The notes under the pieces were generated by a model that saw nothing but the letters and a program-made list of their open reading frames with translations, made no database searches and was not told the DNA's origin. This document shows, in pieces, positions 25,806-37,958 of a stretch of 64,000 nt of DNA (position 1 is its first letter; each line of letters opens with the position of its first letter). A program made the translations under genes and the position numbers. The stretch comes from Symbiodinium natans (Eukaryota; Sar; Dinophyceae; Suessiales; Symbiodiniaceae), in the NCBI GenBank assembly GCA_905221605.1, contig CAJNDS010002567.1, forward strand, positions 102,501-166,500. Reading direction: 5' to 3'.

Positions 25806-26720
25806 TCAAGCCCCTCCCCACACTGAGGCAAGTACACTGCTTTCGTCCACACGGTCCAGACTGGCATCAGAACATAGCGTATCTGGCTCGTCTCGGGAGT
25901 CCGTCCGCGGCGGCCCTTCCTGCTCTGCTTTGGCCATATCCGTTGGTCTCTCTCGCACAGATGACCCCAGGAGGCCTGTAGAACCGGGATCTCGAGATTC
26001 GTGGACGGCTTCGTCCTTGACCGGGGCCACATCCGGCAATGCACCACCACCGTCGTACTCATGGCATTGCACCGTGTAGATTTGCTTGCTTCGCGAGAAT
26101 CGAACCACTGTTCGAGGCCGCACTTTTGGCAACACTCGCTCTTGCGTCTCTTCTGCAAGAGCTTGCGATTCCTTCGGCTCCTTCGAATCCGACTCCGCAA
26201 ACGCTGCTCCGCCAGACTTGCCGGCTTGCTGTGGCAACTGCCTGCCAGCAATGGCTTCTTGTGCACGCACCACGGCAGATTCCGGACGAAGATATGCAGG
26301 ATCGGGCTGCAAGCTGGTGCAGAACTTGTAGCTTTCCCTTCTGCATTCAGGGCCGCAATACTTCCGGATTTCCTCAGTGCTGACCACCTCCCTAGAAGAG
26401 TAATTCACTGACCATCGCTTGTGGGCTGGCAGTGCTTGGGTAGGCTTGTTGCAAGGTGGGTACCCACACAAACCATCCAGCGACCGTTCCTCCACAATGG
26501 CTTTGTAGTGCTCTGCCTGCAACAGCTGGCGAGCAGCGTCCATCAGCGGTGGACTCGCGCCGTGTGCCAACAACTCTTGCTGCAGTTCCCATACTTCCTT
26601 GGAGTTCCGGTTGCGGGCCTCTAGCTCTGCCTGGATCTTACGCCGGCGACTGCCGCTGCGCGTCCGAGCACCGGATGCGCCGCTGTGCCTTTCCACGCCG
26701 ATGCCCCGTGAGCCGGCCAT
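25806..26720 (-). CDS. RPAP2: Rtr1/RPAP2-family RNA polymerase II CTD phosphatase
   Basis: Rtr1/RPAP2 proteins bind RNA polymerase II, remove Ser5 phosphate from the Rpb1 C-terminal tail and help import the enzyme. The frame is an uninterrupted 304 codons from an ATG at 26720. After a basic N-terminus and a helical stretch (residues 28-80), the signature appears: VEERSLDGLCGYPPC (76-90) and then YCGPECRRESYKFC (121-134). This gives zinc ligands C85, C90, C122 and C126 in the family spacing. The tail (residues 150-304) is acidic to neutral and low in conserved motifs, as in RPAP2. Length lies between yeast Rtr1 (about 230) and human RPAP2 (about 610). The absence of introns contrasts with most neighbours. 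A downstream exon cannot be excluded. Confidence 0.85.
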   Translation of the reverse strand: MAGSRGIGVERHSGASGARTRSGSRRRKIQAELEARNRNSKEVWELQQELLAHGASPPLMDAARQLLQAEHYKAIVEERSLDGLCGYPPCNKPTQALPAHKRWSVNYSSREVVSTEEIRKYCGPECRRESYKFCTSLQPDPAYLRPESAVVRAQEAIAGRQLPQQAGKSGGAAFAESDSKEPKESQALAEETQERVLPKVRPRTVVRFSRSKQIYTVQCHEYDGGGALPDVAPVKDEAVHESRDPGSTGLLGSSVRERPTDMAKAEQEGPPRTDSRDEPDTLCSDASLDRVDESSVLASVWGGA

Positions 26721-28222
26721 GTCAAACTTGTCAAACGCTCATTGCCTTGTGTGGCATTAGTTTCCGAACTTGTCCACTCTTCAGTCTTCAACAAGCTTCA
26801 ACAGCGTTCGAAAGCAAACTGCTCCATTAAGATTGGTTGGATTTGCTTTGCACAGGTCTTATCTCGTTTTCTTCTTTCCTTCCTTCCTTCCTTCCTTCCT
26901 TGCTTCCTTCCTTCCTTCCTTCCTTCCTGCGCACGTGTCTGCTGCTTCTCCTCTCCGCTCTCGCTCCTAAGACATGCGAAGACGCTAAGAGCCAACGAAA
27001 ACTTGGTTCAAGAAGGAAAACAGCGATTAGGTTTCAGAGGGAACAGGGGGGGGTTCAGTGGTTATTGGCGGGATGGTGCTTGCACGCTGGTTTCATGCTT
27101 GCGCATTTGGCTGCGTTGGTGCACGTATTGATTCCCTGAGGGGTCCGTGCGTCAAAGTTCGTGCTCAAGCTACAGCCCACATATTCGGACATGTCAAGAC
27201 ACATTCATGGTCAGCAACTTCTCAGGGAATCTGGACGAGCACGGCAGTGCATGGGCGTGAGCTGAGGTCATTCGACATAATATCACGATGTGGCCATGTC
27301 TCAGAGTTCTCAACAGAACCATTACAAGTGCAATGAGAAGATGGCCAGCAAGTTGAACTTCACACCCTTCCACACATTGACCGCGAACCTGAGACACAGC
27401 CACATCTGGCAGTTACCTCGAAATCAAGCGATTCTTGTGCGAAAGCCGGCTGCTCAACTCAGGGTCCTCGGGTCCCCTCCGGCCACGGTAGGATTCTGAT
27501 TCTACGGCACCCACAAAGGTGGGGCCTTGAGCACTTTGAGCTTGCTACGCTCCGCTTGATCACGACCTGCCCAGTCTGCGCGCGTCTTTGGCACACCTCG
27601 CAAACGCTTGCAATGGCAGAGAAACGAGTGGCACAAAAACTGAAATATTTGCACACAAGGGCGCAAATGCGCCTGCAAGCGGAATGTCTGAGAACATGTG
27701 TAGAGTGCGAAACAGCAGATCAAGGACTGCTGTAGCAGTCTTCCCGAGTACAAAAAGGAAAACAAAAAGTATGAGCATTGGAAGAGGACCGACTCGTGCA
27801 AAACATGTGCAGGGATCTACGACACGACAAACCTGCTACGAGAGAACAATGTGCTGTGACTCGGTACCGGATGCAAAGCGGTTGCCATCTGGGTTCGGGC
27901 TGCGCGTAGGGTGGTCGGCTCAACAAGTCTGGCCTTCAGGGCTTTTCAGCGTAGACCCATGCCGAGGAGGCTTTTGAGCTCCGTCTGCAACTCGTCGGAT
28001 GTCCGAGACAATGGATTGCAGAGCTCCTTCTCCGCTTGCCTGCAGTGACATGCAGCAGATGTAGCACATGCCTTCCCCTGTCGGTGGATAGAACAAACTA
28101 TGCCACACGCATGAAGTAACTACGTGAAGCTGCAGCCACCAGCCTTGTCTTCATCTCAGCCTGCAGCTTTTGCAGCCTTAGTCAAGACCGGACAAGCAAC
28201 GTGATCTTGAGGCAAGAAAGCG
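26721..28222. other. Intergenic, no assigned gene
   Basis: A TTCC repeat (26874-26930) is the main feature. At 27925-28085 a minus-strand segment reads CYICCMSLQASGEGALQS; it might be a 3' exon of the coiled-coil gene, but no junction was fixed. Confidence 0.35.
26874..26930. repeat. TTCC tetranucleotide repeat
   Basis: About 14 copies of TTCC with one TTGC interruption. Confidence 0.95.
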
Positions 28223-31200
28223 CTACTGCAATTTCTGCAACTTCTCTTTGCGAAGGATGCTCCCTGTCTCCACAAACAAGACTCCCCAGCTTTGGCCACA
28301 TTGACTGCAGGCCAGGGGCTCAGCTTCAGTGGCTTTGTTTTTTGCTTGGCACTCGGCAGCCACTTTGGCCCCATCACCGCTGATCTTCTTCTTCTCTGTT
28401 TCACACTGTTGCTTCTGCGCTACGAGCTCGTTCTGAAGCTTCTGGATGCTGGCGGCATCCTGCTTGGCTTTCTCGTTTGCCTTGCTGCGAGCGCAGTGGG
28501 GCAACTGTCAAAGGTACTCCAAAAGACAAAGCAGCACAAAGCAAGAAAGGGAAACTCGGAAAGGCAGGCTTGCTGAGCTGAGCGGCTTTGGAGTTCTCGC
28601 CACGAAGCTTCTCCAATTCGTTGGCCGCATGCTTCTGGCCAGCTTTGTCCTTGTTCTTCTCCAATTCTGCCCGAAGCTTCTGAATTTCGCTGGAGTCTTG
28701 CTTGGACTTCCTTAGAAGGATCAAGGATAGGATTTGCAGAAGAGAGTGAGTGAAACGAACCCCCGAAAGACCTCAACAATGTCATGTCAAAGAGTATTGA
28801 TGCACAAACCCTGCTAATTCTTGTTGATTTGGGGTCACTTCTCCTTAATAAATACAGAAATTAATGATCACAAGATATTTCAAGTGAGCGAAGTGAGCGC
28901 GTGACTCCGCGAATGCACGACTATAATCTGTTCACTTCATGGTTCACTAGCAACAATATTTGCATCTTCACCCCGTTAACAGACTAATTTTTTTGAACTC
29001 GTGCAAGAATTTGTTAAATTTTAAATTTTAACAGGTTCTTTGTCCTATTCCCTGTTTCATTCATTAAGTTGTTTGACGCGGGCTCACTACTTTCATTCTA
29101 CTTTGTAGCCCGCGAGCGCATGGTTTTTCACATTTCTTGGGCGTTTTGTTCCCGCCCGGCGTGGTAATACCAATATCGCGGGCCACACCTGTAATACTCA
29201 TAAAATGCCCGACGTTCTCCTTCCCCCCCCCCCTCCCCCCCCCCCCCCCCCCCCCCCTCCCCCCTTCCCCCCCCCGCCTTCCCCCCCCCACCTTCCCCCC
29301 CCCCTGCCCCCCCCTCGCAACCACTAGGACCAATGACGCAGCCCAGCATTCAGCCCAGCATCTCGTTCGCTTTCGCAAGGTCGGTCTTCACCTTTTGGAG
29401 CTCGGTCTGAAGCTGCTTGGCTTGGCCAGCCTGCAGTCGTACGAAATCTCGGAATCTAGCAGGCTACCTATCCACCATTCCGTGCTACTGAAGATTCTCT
29501 GTAGATCTCTGTAGGACGCTCCGCAGGACGCTCTGCAGGATTCTCTGGGAGCGGGCTCTCCAAAGACCAAAGGGAGATACTCCGACAAAATCTGCAGCGT
29601 AAGCCTCCTTGAGCTCAGCCTGCAGCTTCTGAATTTCTGAGTCCTGCTGCCGTGAACCAGAGAGTTGCTCGCTACACTACCGCACACACTGCGTCCATGC
29701 AACTGAAGCTTTGGCTGTACCGCTGTAGCCGGGACTGATGGAGTCCTTCTTCTTTATCTGTGCGACCTTGTCGTCGCGCTCTTCCTGGAGCTTCTTCATT
29801 TCTCGCTCTCGCTTTGCTTCCACTTCCTTCACTTGGGCTTGGAGCTTCTTCACGTCCTCCGCCGACGCGGCCTTTTGGAGCTTCTCCACCTCTGCTGCGC
29901 CCTGCTTCAATTGCGCGCTGGCCTCGGCAAGCTTCTTCTTCAGGTCTTCCGCTTCGGCAGCGGCAGCCTGGGACAAAACCAGGACAAAAGCGGGACAAAA
30001 GCGGAGCACGAACCACCAAAGGCTTGGCAAAGGGAGCAAGCGCCCTTTTGCAAAAAAAACCGTTTTCTGGCCTCCGCCCTCTCTTTCGCTTCTTGAAGCT
30101 TCGCATTCTCCACCTTCATGGCCTCGGCCTCGGCAGCCTCTGCCTCGGCCGCCTCGGCTTTTCTTTTCTGAGCTTCCGCCAGCTGCTCCTGGGTTGAGGC
30201 CTGCTGTTCCCGGCACTGTTGCAAGTCCTCCTTTTGCTTCGCAAGCGCCTTGGACATCTCCTCTTGCTTCTGCCTCTCTTCTTCCAAGCTCTTCTGCAGA
30301 GTAGCGTCCGGGTTCGGGCAGCTCGACGAGACTTCTGAGCTGAGCTCCACGCTGTCGTCGGAGCTGCAGCACCGCGCAAAGTCAAAGCCCGACTGCCAAC
30401 ACTGAACCTGACCTGTGGGCCCACGATTCCGGTTGCAACATTCGGAGCAGCTTTCAAAGGGATTAGTATTGTACTGCGGGAAGCACGCCGGATCTTTCAG
30501 GGGTACGCAGCCCAGAAACGGGAGCTTCGCCTCAGATGCTGTTTTCCTTCTTGCTTTGGTTGGCCACGCGAGCGTCTGTACGAAGGAAGGATGTTGGGGT
30601 GGCGGGACGCCGCCAGCAAATCGCTCCAAGTACGTCTGAAAGTCGTTTGCCCGGAAAGGAATCGGGCTGTGAGCATCCATGCAGCCAGCCACAAGCTGAA
30701 GCAGTTCGTTGATCCTCGTCACCCACTTCACAACTCCCATCAAGGATTTCCTTGGGGTCGAAAAGCCATAAAATATCTCAAAAAAAATATATATCCCCGC
30801 CCTACACGTAATCCTGTGAGAGAGAGAGAGAGACCCACCCACACACACGCACACACCAACAATGTCTTAGAGCTCTGCAAATGCAGAAACAAAAAGCTCA
30901 AAACAGGCGCCATTTAACCCAAAGTTTCTTGGCTATCCAATGCTGAGCACAGACCATTGACATGGCCGTCTGCTCTGGCAGGCACTTCATGTCCTGGCCG
31001 CCCTGGCCTTGAAGGTCCAGCACTATATCCGTGTTTGGAAACTTCGAAGCATCTTCCTCACATGACTGACTTAGGATCCAGTTTGTTGAAGGACTCTCGG
31101 AGTTCAACGTGTTCGGAAGGTCTCCAATGTGCTGCAGCATGGAGGTCAGCTGGTGGAGCCAGTTGTTGTCCGCAAAGTCACATTGGCATGCCTTGCTGTC

Positions 31201-31398
31201 AGTCTGCCCAACGGCGGCTTCTGGCAGCAACATGACCACGGTGGCCATGGACCGTCGCATCCAGCCCCGTGAGCCTGAAACGCCTCTTGTGGAACCTCTT
31301 CTTGAGACCCCGCACGCGGGCTCCTGCCTAAACTGGCTTGGGCCACTTGGGCCGCTTGGAGCGCTTGGCCACCAAGCAGCACCGGAAGGCACTTCCAT
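28223..31398 (-). CDS. Cysteine-rich coiled-coil protein, at least 7 exons
   Basis: The ATG at 31398 sits in a strong context (CCGCCATGG). Exons traced: 30919-31398, 30072-30725, 29746-29967, 29605-29643, one starting at 29430, one near 28716-28560 and one from about 28496 to 28223. The N-terminal 330 residues contain a short hydrophobic stretch (MATVVMLLP), several cysteines and QCWQSGFDFARCC. A long Glu/Lys/Gln coiled coil follows (KKKLAEASAQLKQG, SEIQKLQAELKE, ASIQKLQNELVAQK). The 3' part ends near CSQCG, and its last junctions are unresolved. Donors include GT, GC (30072 and 29605 borders) and GA (29746 border). Exon 29605-29643 encodes 13 residues in heptad register. The function is unknown; a structural or secreted scaffold role is only a guess. 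A poly-C tract lies in one intron. Confidence 0.62.
29220..29320. repeat. Poly-C tract with CCCCCTT interruptions
   Basis: About 100 bp of nearly pure cytosine on the plus strand, inside an intron of the coiled-coil gene. Confidence 0.97.
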
Positions 31399-31869
31399 GG
31401 CGGCAGTGCGCTGAGTTTGGCCAGACTTCCTCTGCCGTTCTCAGTAGAGTTTGGATGCAACTGTTGTTTGCTGGGGTGGCAGTGGTCAGACAAGTGGATT
31501 ACGAAGCGCTATGGAATCGCACAATTCCATCGCCTTTCAAGTCCAAAGACTACATCGGCGATCCTCCGAGAAGAGCCAGCATCGGTGCCGGATCCCATCA
31601 GAGTTGCTCTGCGATGCACAACACTTTAGAGCGGACTGTTTTTTGGCCTCTCTGCGATTCTGCGATTCTCTGCGGCCCAAGGACATTGGATCTCAGACTT
31701 TTGGTATATGAGGCCTGCACGGCCCGGCACAGCCCCCGAGCCCACGATGAGACCGCAACATGTTCGTGCCACGCAGGCCTGTAGGGGCCTGCGTCGTTGA
31801 TCCGTGTCTTGTCACCACGCACGCCGCCTCAGATAACTTGGCCCAACTAGAAACCCAGAGCTTCCAACC

Positions 31870-33135
31870 AACCTCAGCAAGAGCGCCTCCACAAGCACGG
31901 ATGTAGTCCGAATGCCATTTCTCGGGAAGCAATTGCAGAATAGGAACCTTGCAGAGAGGAACTCATTGAATTGTAGGTCTTGAGACACAAGCCCTAGCGG
32001 CGGTCTAACAGCTGTCCTGCCATGTCCTGCCTCGATGAACTCGGGCTCGGGATGGTCCAAGGCCTTGTCGTAGCTGTCCTCAGAAAATTTGGAAATCGAA
32101 GAATGTCGAAGAAGAGTAGTGGTTTCAGGCTGCGCCAGCAAAACAAATGCCGAAAGGTCACGATCTCCAGGAATCTTGCTGCCTGCGTACGCTGGAACTC
32201 ACCTGAAAACAGATCTGCAAAGCTCAAATCCTCGGGGGTAGGCGGGTAAGGCAGTTGAAGCAAGCAAGAGGCAGGATGATGCAAGAAGCCAGCAACGAAA
32301 ACACGGCTACCGCACGCCATATGACAGGCCTTCACCGTCGACAGTTTCATCAGGCGGCCCACGACCTTGCATTGTCAGTGTCAGCTGGCCGGAGAGGTCG
32401 CTCTATGTCGTTCACAAAACGTCTAAGTCACTCGAAGATACTCCAAGCATAAAGAGGAACGATCTTCAACAGACCCGACATGGGCAGAACACCAAAAAGT
32501 GCACAAAAGGAGCCTCCCCCTCGTCCTTCGAGTATAAACTGTCAAATTTGGCAAATCGCGGGCATCATCATCACAGGAACACATTGTTTCAACGAGGCCG
32601 CCAGCCGAAGCATGAGAGCGGGCTGTCATGGGCTGTCCACAGCAACCGCATCGAGGCTCGAGTCCCGAGGCCACTGCAAACAACAATGTGAGTGTCCTTC
32701 CAGTGGTGGACGTCGCATCTCCACCTGAATCTGAAAAACAGAACTCAAAGCTCTCAAACGAGCTTCGCTGCATAAGACCCGGTACGGCCTGGGCTGCGGC
32801 CGGCCAGCCACGCAGAGCGGATGCCTCCTGGATCTGGAGGCCCTGGCCAGCTGCACTTCCAGAGGCCTTATAGGCTCCAGGCTTGAAGCCATTGAAGCCG
32901 CACCTGCCAGGATCATCGCGTTCTGCACCTGTCAAGAGCAGCTCAAGCACGGAATGGCCCCTGAGTCCCATGAGCTTGATACTGGCAAACACCCCCCCCC
33001 CGGCTGAGACTGGCTCTGTCGGCAACAGCTTCGGAGACCTCGAAACGTGGGCATACTCGCTTTCTCGCGTTTTGAGTCTGCGAAAGCTGACAACGATTTA
33101 ACAAACTCTTTGAAATCGAACTGAACCCACAAGGC
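31870..33135 (-). CDS. Unidentified multi-exon gene
   Basis: Exon-like segments with fitting splice sites run in series on the minus strand. After GGTTCAG near 33129 comes FDFKEFVKSLSAFADSKREK with a GC donor. After TTGCCAG near 32985 comes IKLMGLRGHSVLELLLT with a GT donor. Near 32672, after TTTGCAG, comes PRCGCCGQPMTARSHASAGG with several cysteines. Near 32255 comes LPYPPTPEDLSFADLFS with a GTGAGT donor. At about 32132-31990 comes SISKFSEDSYDKALDHPEPE. At about 31951-31877 comes LLPEKWHSDYIRACGGALAE with a GTTGGT donor. The first resembles the end of an EF-hand helix but no calcium loop is seen, so no function is claimed. The pieces may belong to more than one gene. Confidence 0.45.
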
Positions 33136-33530
33136 CCAAGGCCGGCCTCCTCTTGGCCCAGCACGATCTGGCTCCATCTCAGTCTACTATTTCTCATCAT
33201 CCGGCAAGAGGCTCAGTGGCTCAGAAAACGATTTCATGCCGTTTCACGGTGTGTCGACGATCCTGTCGAAGTGCGATTCGCGAGCACCAAGCTTGCTGCT
33301 GCCGTCCAGAGGTCTTGCCCAGGGTCCTCCAGAAAACAACAGGATCACGTTCCGAGGTGCTGCTTCTCCCGATTATGGCCTCAGGCTTATGTTGCATGAC
33401 AGCGGGTCCTGTAGTATGCAAACTTCCCAACGAGGGCCTGATTGCGACACACAGCCCAGTTCATGGTAGCTCTCAAGCAATTGCGGGAGCACGCACAGGA
33501 GGCGATTTGGTTGGGCACTTTTGCAGCTAC

Positions 33531-35212
33531 CGACGAAACGCTTTCAGCAGGTCGCCGGCTATCTCATCCTGGAACAGAACCCAGCCCTTCTCTCGAAATC
33601 GGGTGGTTCGATGGCAGACTTCTACGCGACCGAATGACCTGGAACGGTCATAGTCGAACACTTCCACCAACTGATTCCTTTTCAGCTGGCCTAAGACGTC
33701 TGCAGACAGCGAGGGCTCTTCATACACCACAGCCTTGTCGTGCACAACCCGATAGACGACACCGCGTGACTGCTCCTCGACCTCTGTGTCAAGCACTGGA
33801 AGGTCATCTTCATCCAAGGACTCCACCAAGGTGGTGTCTTGTGGCACGGTGACAGAAGGCTCAGCAGGCTCAGCAGGCTGAGCAGGCTGAGCAGGCTCAA
33901 TAGGCTCGGTAGGCTGAGCGGTTGCTTTTGCAGGCTCCTCGATCAAGGCCTCCATGGCTTCACTGTGCTTCGCAGGCTGCGGCTTTGAGTCGACTTTGGA
34001 CTCCGCGAGGCGAACCAGCGCTTCAACCCTGCCAGGTATTCCCTTACATGCAGAGCCTGGCAGACCTCGTATTTCATCATAGACTGCGTGCAACTTCTGC
34101 GTGTCACAGAATAGACTTCCCGTTGACATCATCTTCAACAGTTCTGCGGCAGCTGTATCACCGGCAAGGGCAAGCGCAGTGCTGCCGGGCTCCTGCAGGT
34201 CTTTCTTTAAGACCTCGATCTCGGTCTTGATGCTGGCAGCCTTCACGAAATCCTCACGCTCAGCGGCAGCACGCTTCTCTCGCTCAAGCCGGACCAGCTT
34301 CTCACGTTGCGCCGCTTCATCTGTACGAAGTAGACTCAGGTTCGGGTCAGCATCAGCCTCAAGAAGTAGTACGCATGCAACAAAGCCTTCCCAACCAAAG
34401 TTTTGGGCGGCGAGCATCAACGGCGTGTGTCCGTCGACGTCGCGTGCGTTCACTGAAAGCCCTTCGGACAGAAAGCGCTGGATGTCCGGAAGGCTTCCTT
34501 CCCTTGCTGCTTGGCAAAGAGGATGCAAAGGCTGCTGCGAGAATGGAACATCCTTTGGCCGGAGGACAGGGCCTGTCTCAGAATCCAGCAGAACCCAAGC
34601 AGGCCCCAAGCCGGTAGAAATCCTTCTCCACGTCCTCGAAGCATCCCAGTCGAAGACTTCCAACTTCTGACCACGCCGCCGGGTGCCCTGCATGGGTGCT
34701 TCTAGGCTGGGAGCCGTACGGATGACAAGCCTTTCACAAACCACCTCGTACCAACAACCCGTGCCCGCCACCAACGGTCGAGCTAAGGCCGGGCTTTCGG
34801 GACTCTTGGCCACGGCCTCCAGCAGGCTTGTCTCCTGCGTGTTCCCCCGCCCCCACACCTCTTCTTCAACCAGCTTGCGGTGTCGCTGGAATTCCTCAGC
34901 CGCCGCATCAGCGGACGGTCCGATAGCCATGTGGTCTTCGACATCTGCTCGGGACCACCATACTTTCCTGAGCACATCCTTTCCCCCTACCCTCATCGGC
35001 AAGAAGAAGCCGTCTACCTGAAGCCACGCTGAGTGCTCGTGCGGAATCCCACGAACCACGGTGTTGAACTCGGCAATTTTCTTCGGCTCCTTGTCTGACA
35101 GGCTCATGCTACGGCGGTAAGCAATCCCGCGGCTTTCGGACTTCAGCTCGCTGTTGTCGACCCAGAAAGCTTCGACCTCGCGAAGGGCCTCCGGCTGAAG
35201 CTGCGCTGCCAC
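33531..35212 (-). CDS. SH3-like / ankyrin / UVR-motif protein, large exon
   Basis: This is one long open exon of about 560 codons. It probably starts at the acceptor CTACTCAG|GTGGC (35212), because the frame has no ATG until residue 40 and a stop four codons upstream of the first GTG. Visible regions: SH3b-like strands at residues 31-80, 157-225 (WYEVVCERLVIRTAPS, VEVFDWD-type strand) and 488-555 (VYRVVHDKAVVYEEPS, VEVFDYDRSRSFGRV); two ankyrin-type helices pairs at 233-300 (PLHPLCQAAREGSLPDIQRF, DVDGHTPLMLAAQ); and a UVR-like segment at 321-345 (AEREDFVKAASIKTEIEVL). A Pro/Ala/Glu spacer covers 430-457. The 3' end is either the in-frame TAG at 33527 or a GT donor at CGTCG|GTAGCT. The mix suggests a protein-interaction scaffold; the substrate is unknown. 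Confidence 0.7.
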
Positions 35213-37856
35213 CTGAGTAGTCACGTTGTCAACTGCTCAATTGCGAATACCGCGATCAGGGATTTAGAGCCCCAACAACGTTGCCAGAGAGTGCATCTTC
35301 ATTCGAGAGAAGTTGCGTGTTTTGCATAGCCAGCCTTTGATGTGCTTTCCTTGGTGGCAGATCGTTGCAAGGTAAAAAGACATCCAGCACAAGCCTTCAA
35401 GCCTCAAAGCAGGCCTTTTAAGCATCCGTTGCAGTTTAACTTTGGGCAAGTGTCAGGGCGACTCTGGGCCCAATGCTCAAACCTGCCCATGCCTTCTTTG
35501 CCGTCGCTATGGGGCGGGAGCCATAGAAGGGCCACACGGCCCGGGTTGGCTGTAAAGGGCCGTGACCACAATTGCTTTGGAGTTGTATTAGGACGATATT
35601 TGCAGAAATTGCTAAGTGTGTGCTCCAGCACTGTTCTTCCGGCCGTCCACATGCGTCGTTTCCAAATTGTCTACCGTGCTGATGAAGACCGAATGAGCTG
35701 AGCCGCCAAAGCCGACAATGGGATTACTTCAAGATTTGCTTTGTGTCTCTACTCTTTGGTGGCTTTGGTGCACCATGCGACATTCTACCATTTCTACAAT
35801 GAGCACGAATACTCTCGGGCTATACTTGCGCCACAATACATACAACCCGGCCGTTGTTGAAGGTCCTTGTTCGCTCAGCTTGCACATCTGCAAAACTCTG
35901 CTGCTGTTATGTCTTTCTGTTGTCGTGTGGCCGAGGCTGGATGCCTTTCTCCAATTTTCTGCGGCACGGAGTCGCGCGGCGGTTGCAGTGATCACCCTGG
36001 ATTGCCTCCCTTCGTCCTCGGGAAACGACTCGAGTCGACGACTTCCTTTCTCCCTTCATGTGCCCGTTGCTATCCGGTGCTCATTTCCGAAGATCCGCGG
36101 TCCTGTTCTCTCAGATGGCTACTAGGTTCGCGGTCCTGTTCTCTCAGATGGCTCACATGCTTGTGATGCTTGGTTCAAGCTGAAGAGGTTCAGCATGCCG
36201 AGCAGTGGACATGGCGAAGGCGCTCACGTCGTTGCTGCGCCTCTTCTGGCTGGCACACCTGGCGCCACACACCGGAACCAGAGGCGCCCATTTTCCTGAA
36301 AAGGCCGCCTGGATCAGTTCTGCATCCCCGAGCATCCGCGAGTCCTCCTCCAACTCCTGCGCAGGTCTCGGATTAGCTCAATCTGAGCCCTGCCGAGCAT
36401 CGGTTGAAGAGCCTCGGCTGCCCTAAGCCCGAAAGGGCCCAAGCCCCTGGATGAAATCCAACAAAACGTCTCTGAACAAACCCTGTCCTCACTGGTACCG
36501 GCTGCAGGTCCAGCTGATGCGGGCGATGGAGACTGAACCTGCCGGGCCAGTCCGTCAACAAATTGCAGAGAACCCCTTGAGTCACTTGAGTGCTTATTGG
36601 CACTGCTGGCACTGGCACTGGTGGCACCGGTGGCGCCGGCAACACTGCACCACCACAGAGCACAGAGTTCATTGCATTTGGCGGCCTGTGGCTGTTTTTG
36701 CTCCGTGTGCAGCTTGGCAGCAGCCAGCTCCTCAGCAAAGGCCTGATCATGATATTGGACTTCAGGTTCTTGGCACTCTTTTTTTGACATGTCTAACTTA
36801 ACTCATTGAGTGCTGTTTAGGGGTCCAGATCCTCGGGGTTTAGATCCCCAGTGTATTGTATCAGCAGGGTGGCAAACGAAGACGTTTGAAGACAAAAAGG
36901 AGACAAGAAAAGCCAGAAACTTGGCTCAACTGAATGCGTGGCTTCTCTCGGGTCCGGCATGGAGTCAGCCAAGGGCCCACCTGGAAGTCAAGCACCACTC
37001 GCACAAATCATGAACCAACTTAGGGGGAAATCAATGAAACAGGCTGTGCTCAGCTGCTTGGCTCGCGTAGATGCCGGTGATGGCCAGCGGATGCGTGACC
37101 AGGAACAGGTGGGTGTCTGTCTGAACAGCGACAACGCAGTTTCGAACAATGGTAAGACAAGCTCTCTTCAGCTGCACTGATCTGCCGAAGCAAAGGGAGC
37201 TGAAGAAGCACGCATTCTAGTCTACTAATCCGCGCGATTGAGGGCCCCTGGGTACCAGAGATAACCCTCTCTGCTCATTCGTAAGAACGACCGACGAGGC
37301 TTTGACCGGAACATGCGCACGCCGAAGCAACGTGAAGCCGTTTGCATTCCATGCAGGAAAGGCCAGACGCAATGTTGAATCGAACAAGGGCCTCTGCGCA
37401 AAGGCCATATAAGAAGCGAAACTGGGCGCAAAAAGGCTCGGGGAGGGGGAGAGGGGGGGGGGGTCCCAAGAAGAAGCCGAATGCCCAAGCCCCTCAACCT
37501 TCAGTCGAACCAGCGCACAGCCCAAGGAGGCAAGTCCCGGCAAGACATCCACAACGTAGACCAACAAGCCCTGATTTACGAGTGTAACGCTCCCCAGAGC
37601 TGGGAGACAGCTTGAAAGCATAGGCTGAGGAGGGGGAAGAGGAAAGAAGCAAGCTGGCAATCTGGCAAAGGGAAGGACAAGGCCTCGATCATGGAGAAGT
37701 TGAAGTTGGGGAACCTGACAAAGTGCCCAAGCAGGCAGCTTGAAGAGCAGTCCTCGCAAGAACGAAGAACGGGAGAGCCTTCGGTTGGAATTTTGATACT
37801 TTTGCCCGGTCCAAACCTCGGTGTAAACCCTGCAACGAAGAGATTCTCGGCGACAC
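35213..37856. other. No assigned gene; isolated exon candidates
   Basis: Minus-strand segments that could be exons are at about 35830-35880 (DVQAERTRTFNNGR before GTTGTATG), 36790-36670 (ATG, SKKECQEPEVQYHDQAFAE) and 37160-37045 (VAVQTDTHLFLVTHPLAI, then stop). A 25-bp direct repeat, CGCGGTCCTGTTCTCTCAGA and following bases, lies at 36096-36120 and 36129-36153. A G-rich run is at 37440-37465. Confidence 0.3.
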
Positions 37857-37958
37857 CTCCAAGGGCTCAGCGTACTCTTCCCTCTGCAGCAAGTAATCCC
37901 TGTCCTCAGCAAGGATCTGGCCAAGGCAGGCCCTCTGTTCACCACAGGTCCTCATCAT
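37857..37958 (-). CDS. Candidate ATG exon, unknown gene
   Basis: The frame opens with ATGATG at 37958 and runs 34 codons to GAG|GTGTCG, a GT donor in phase 0. It contains RACLGQILAEDRDYLLQREE. This could be the first exon of a small gene whose last exon is near 37045. No family recognised. Confidence 0.4.

Noticed and set aside
32932-33177. Calcineurin-B-like EF-hand gene from FDFKEFVKSLSAFA
   Set aside because: The helix looks right, but no calcium-binding loop was found in the exons on either side.
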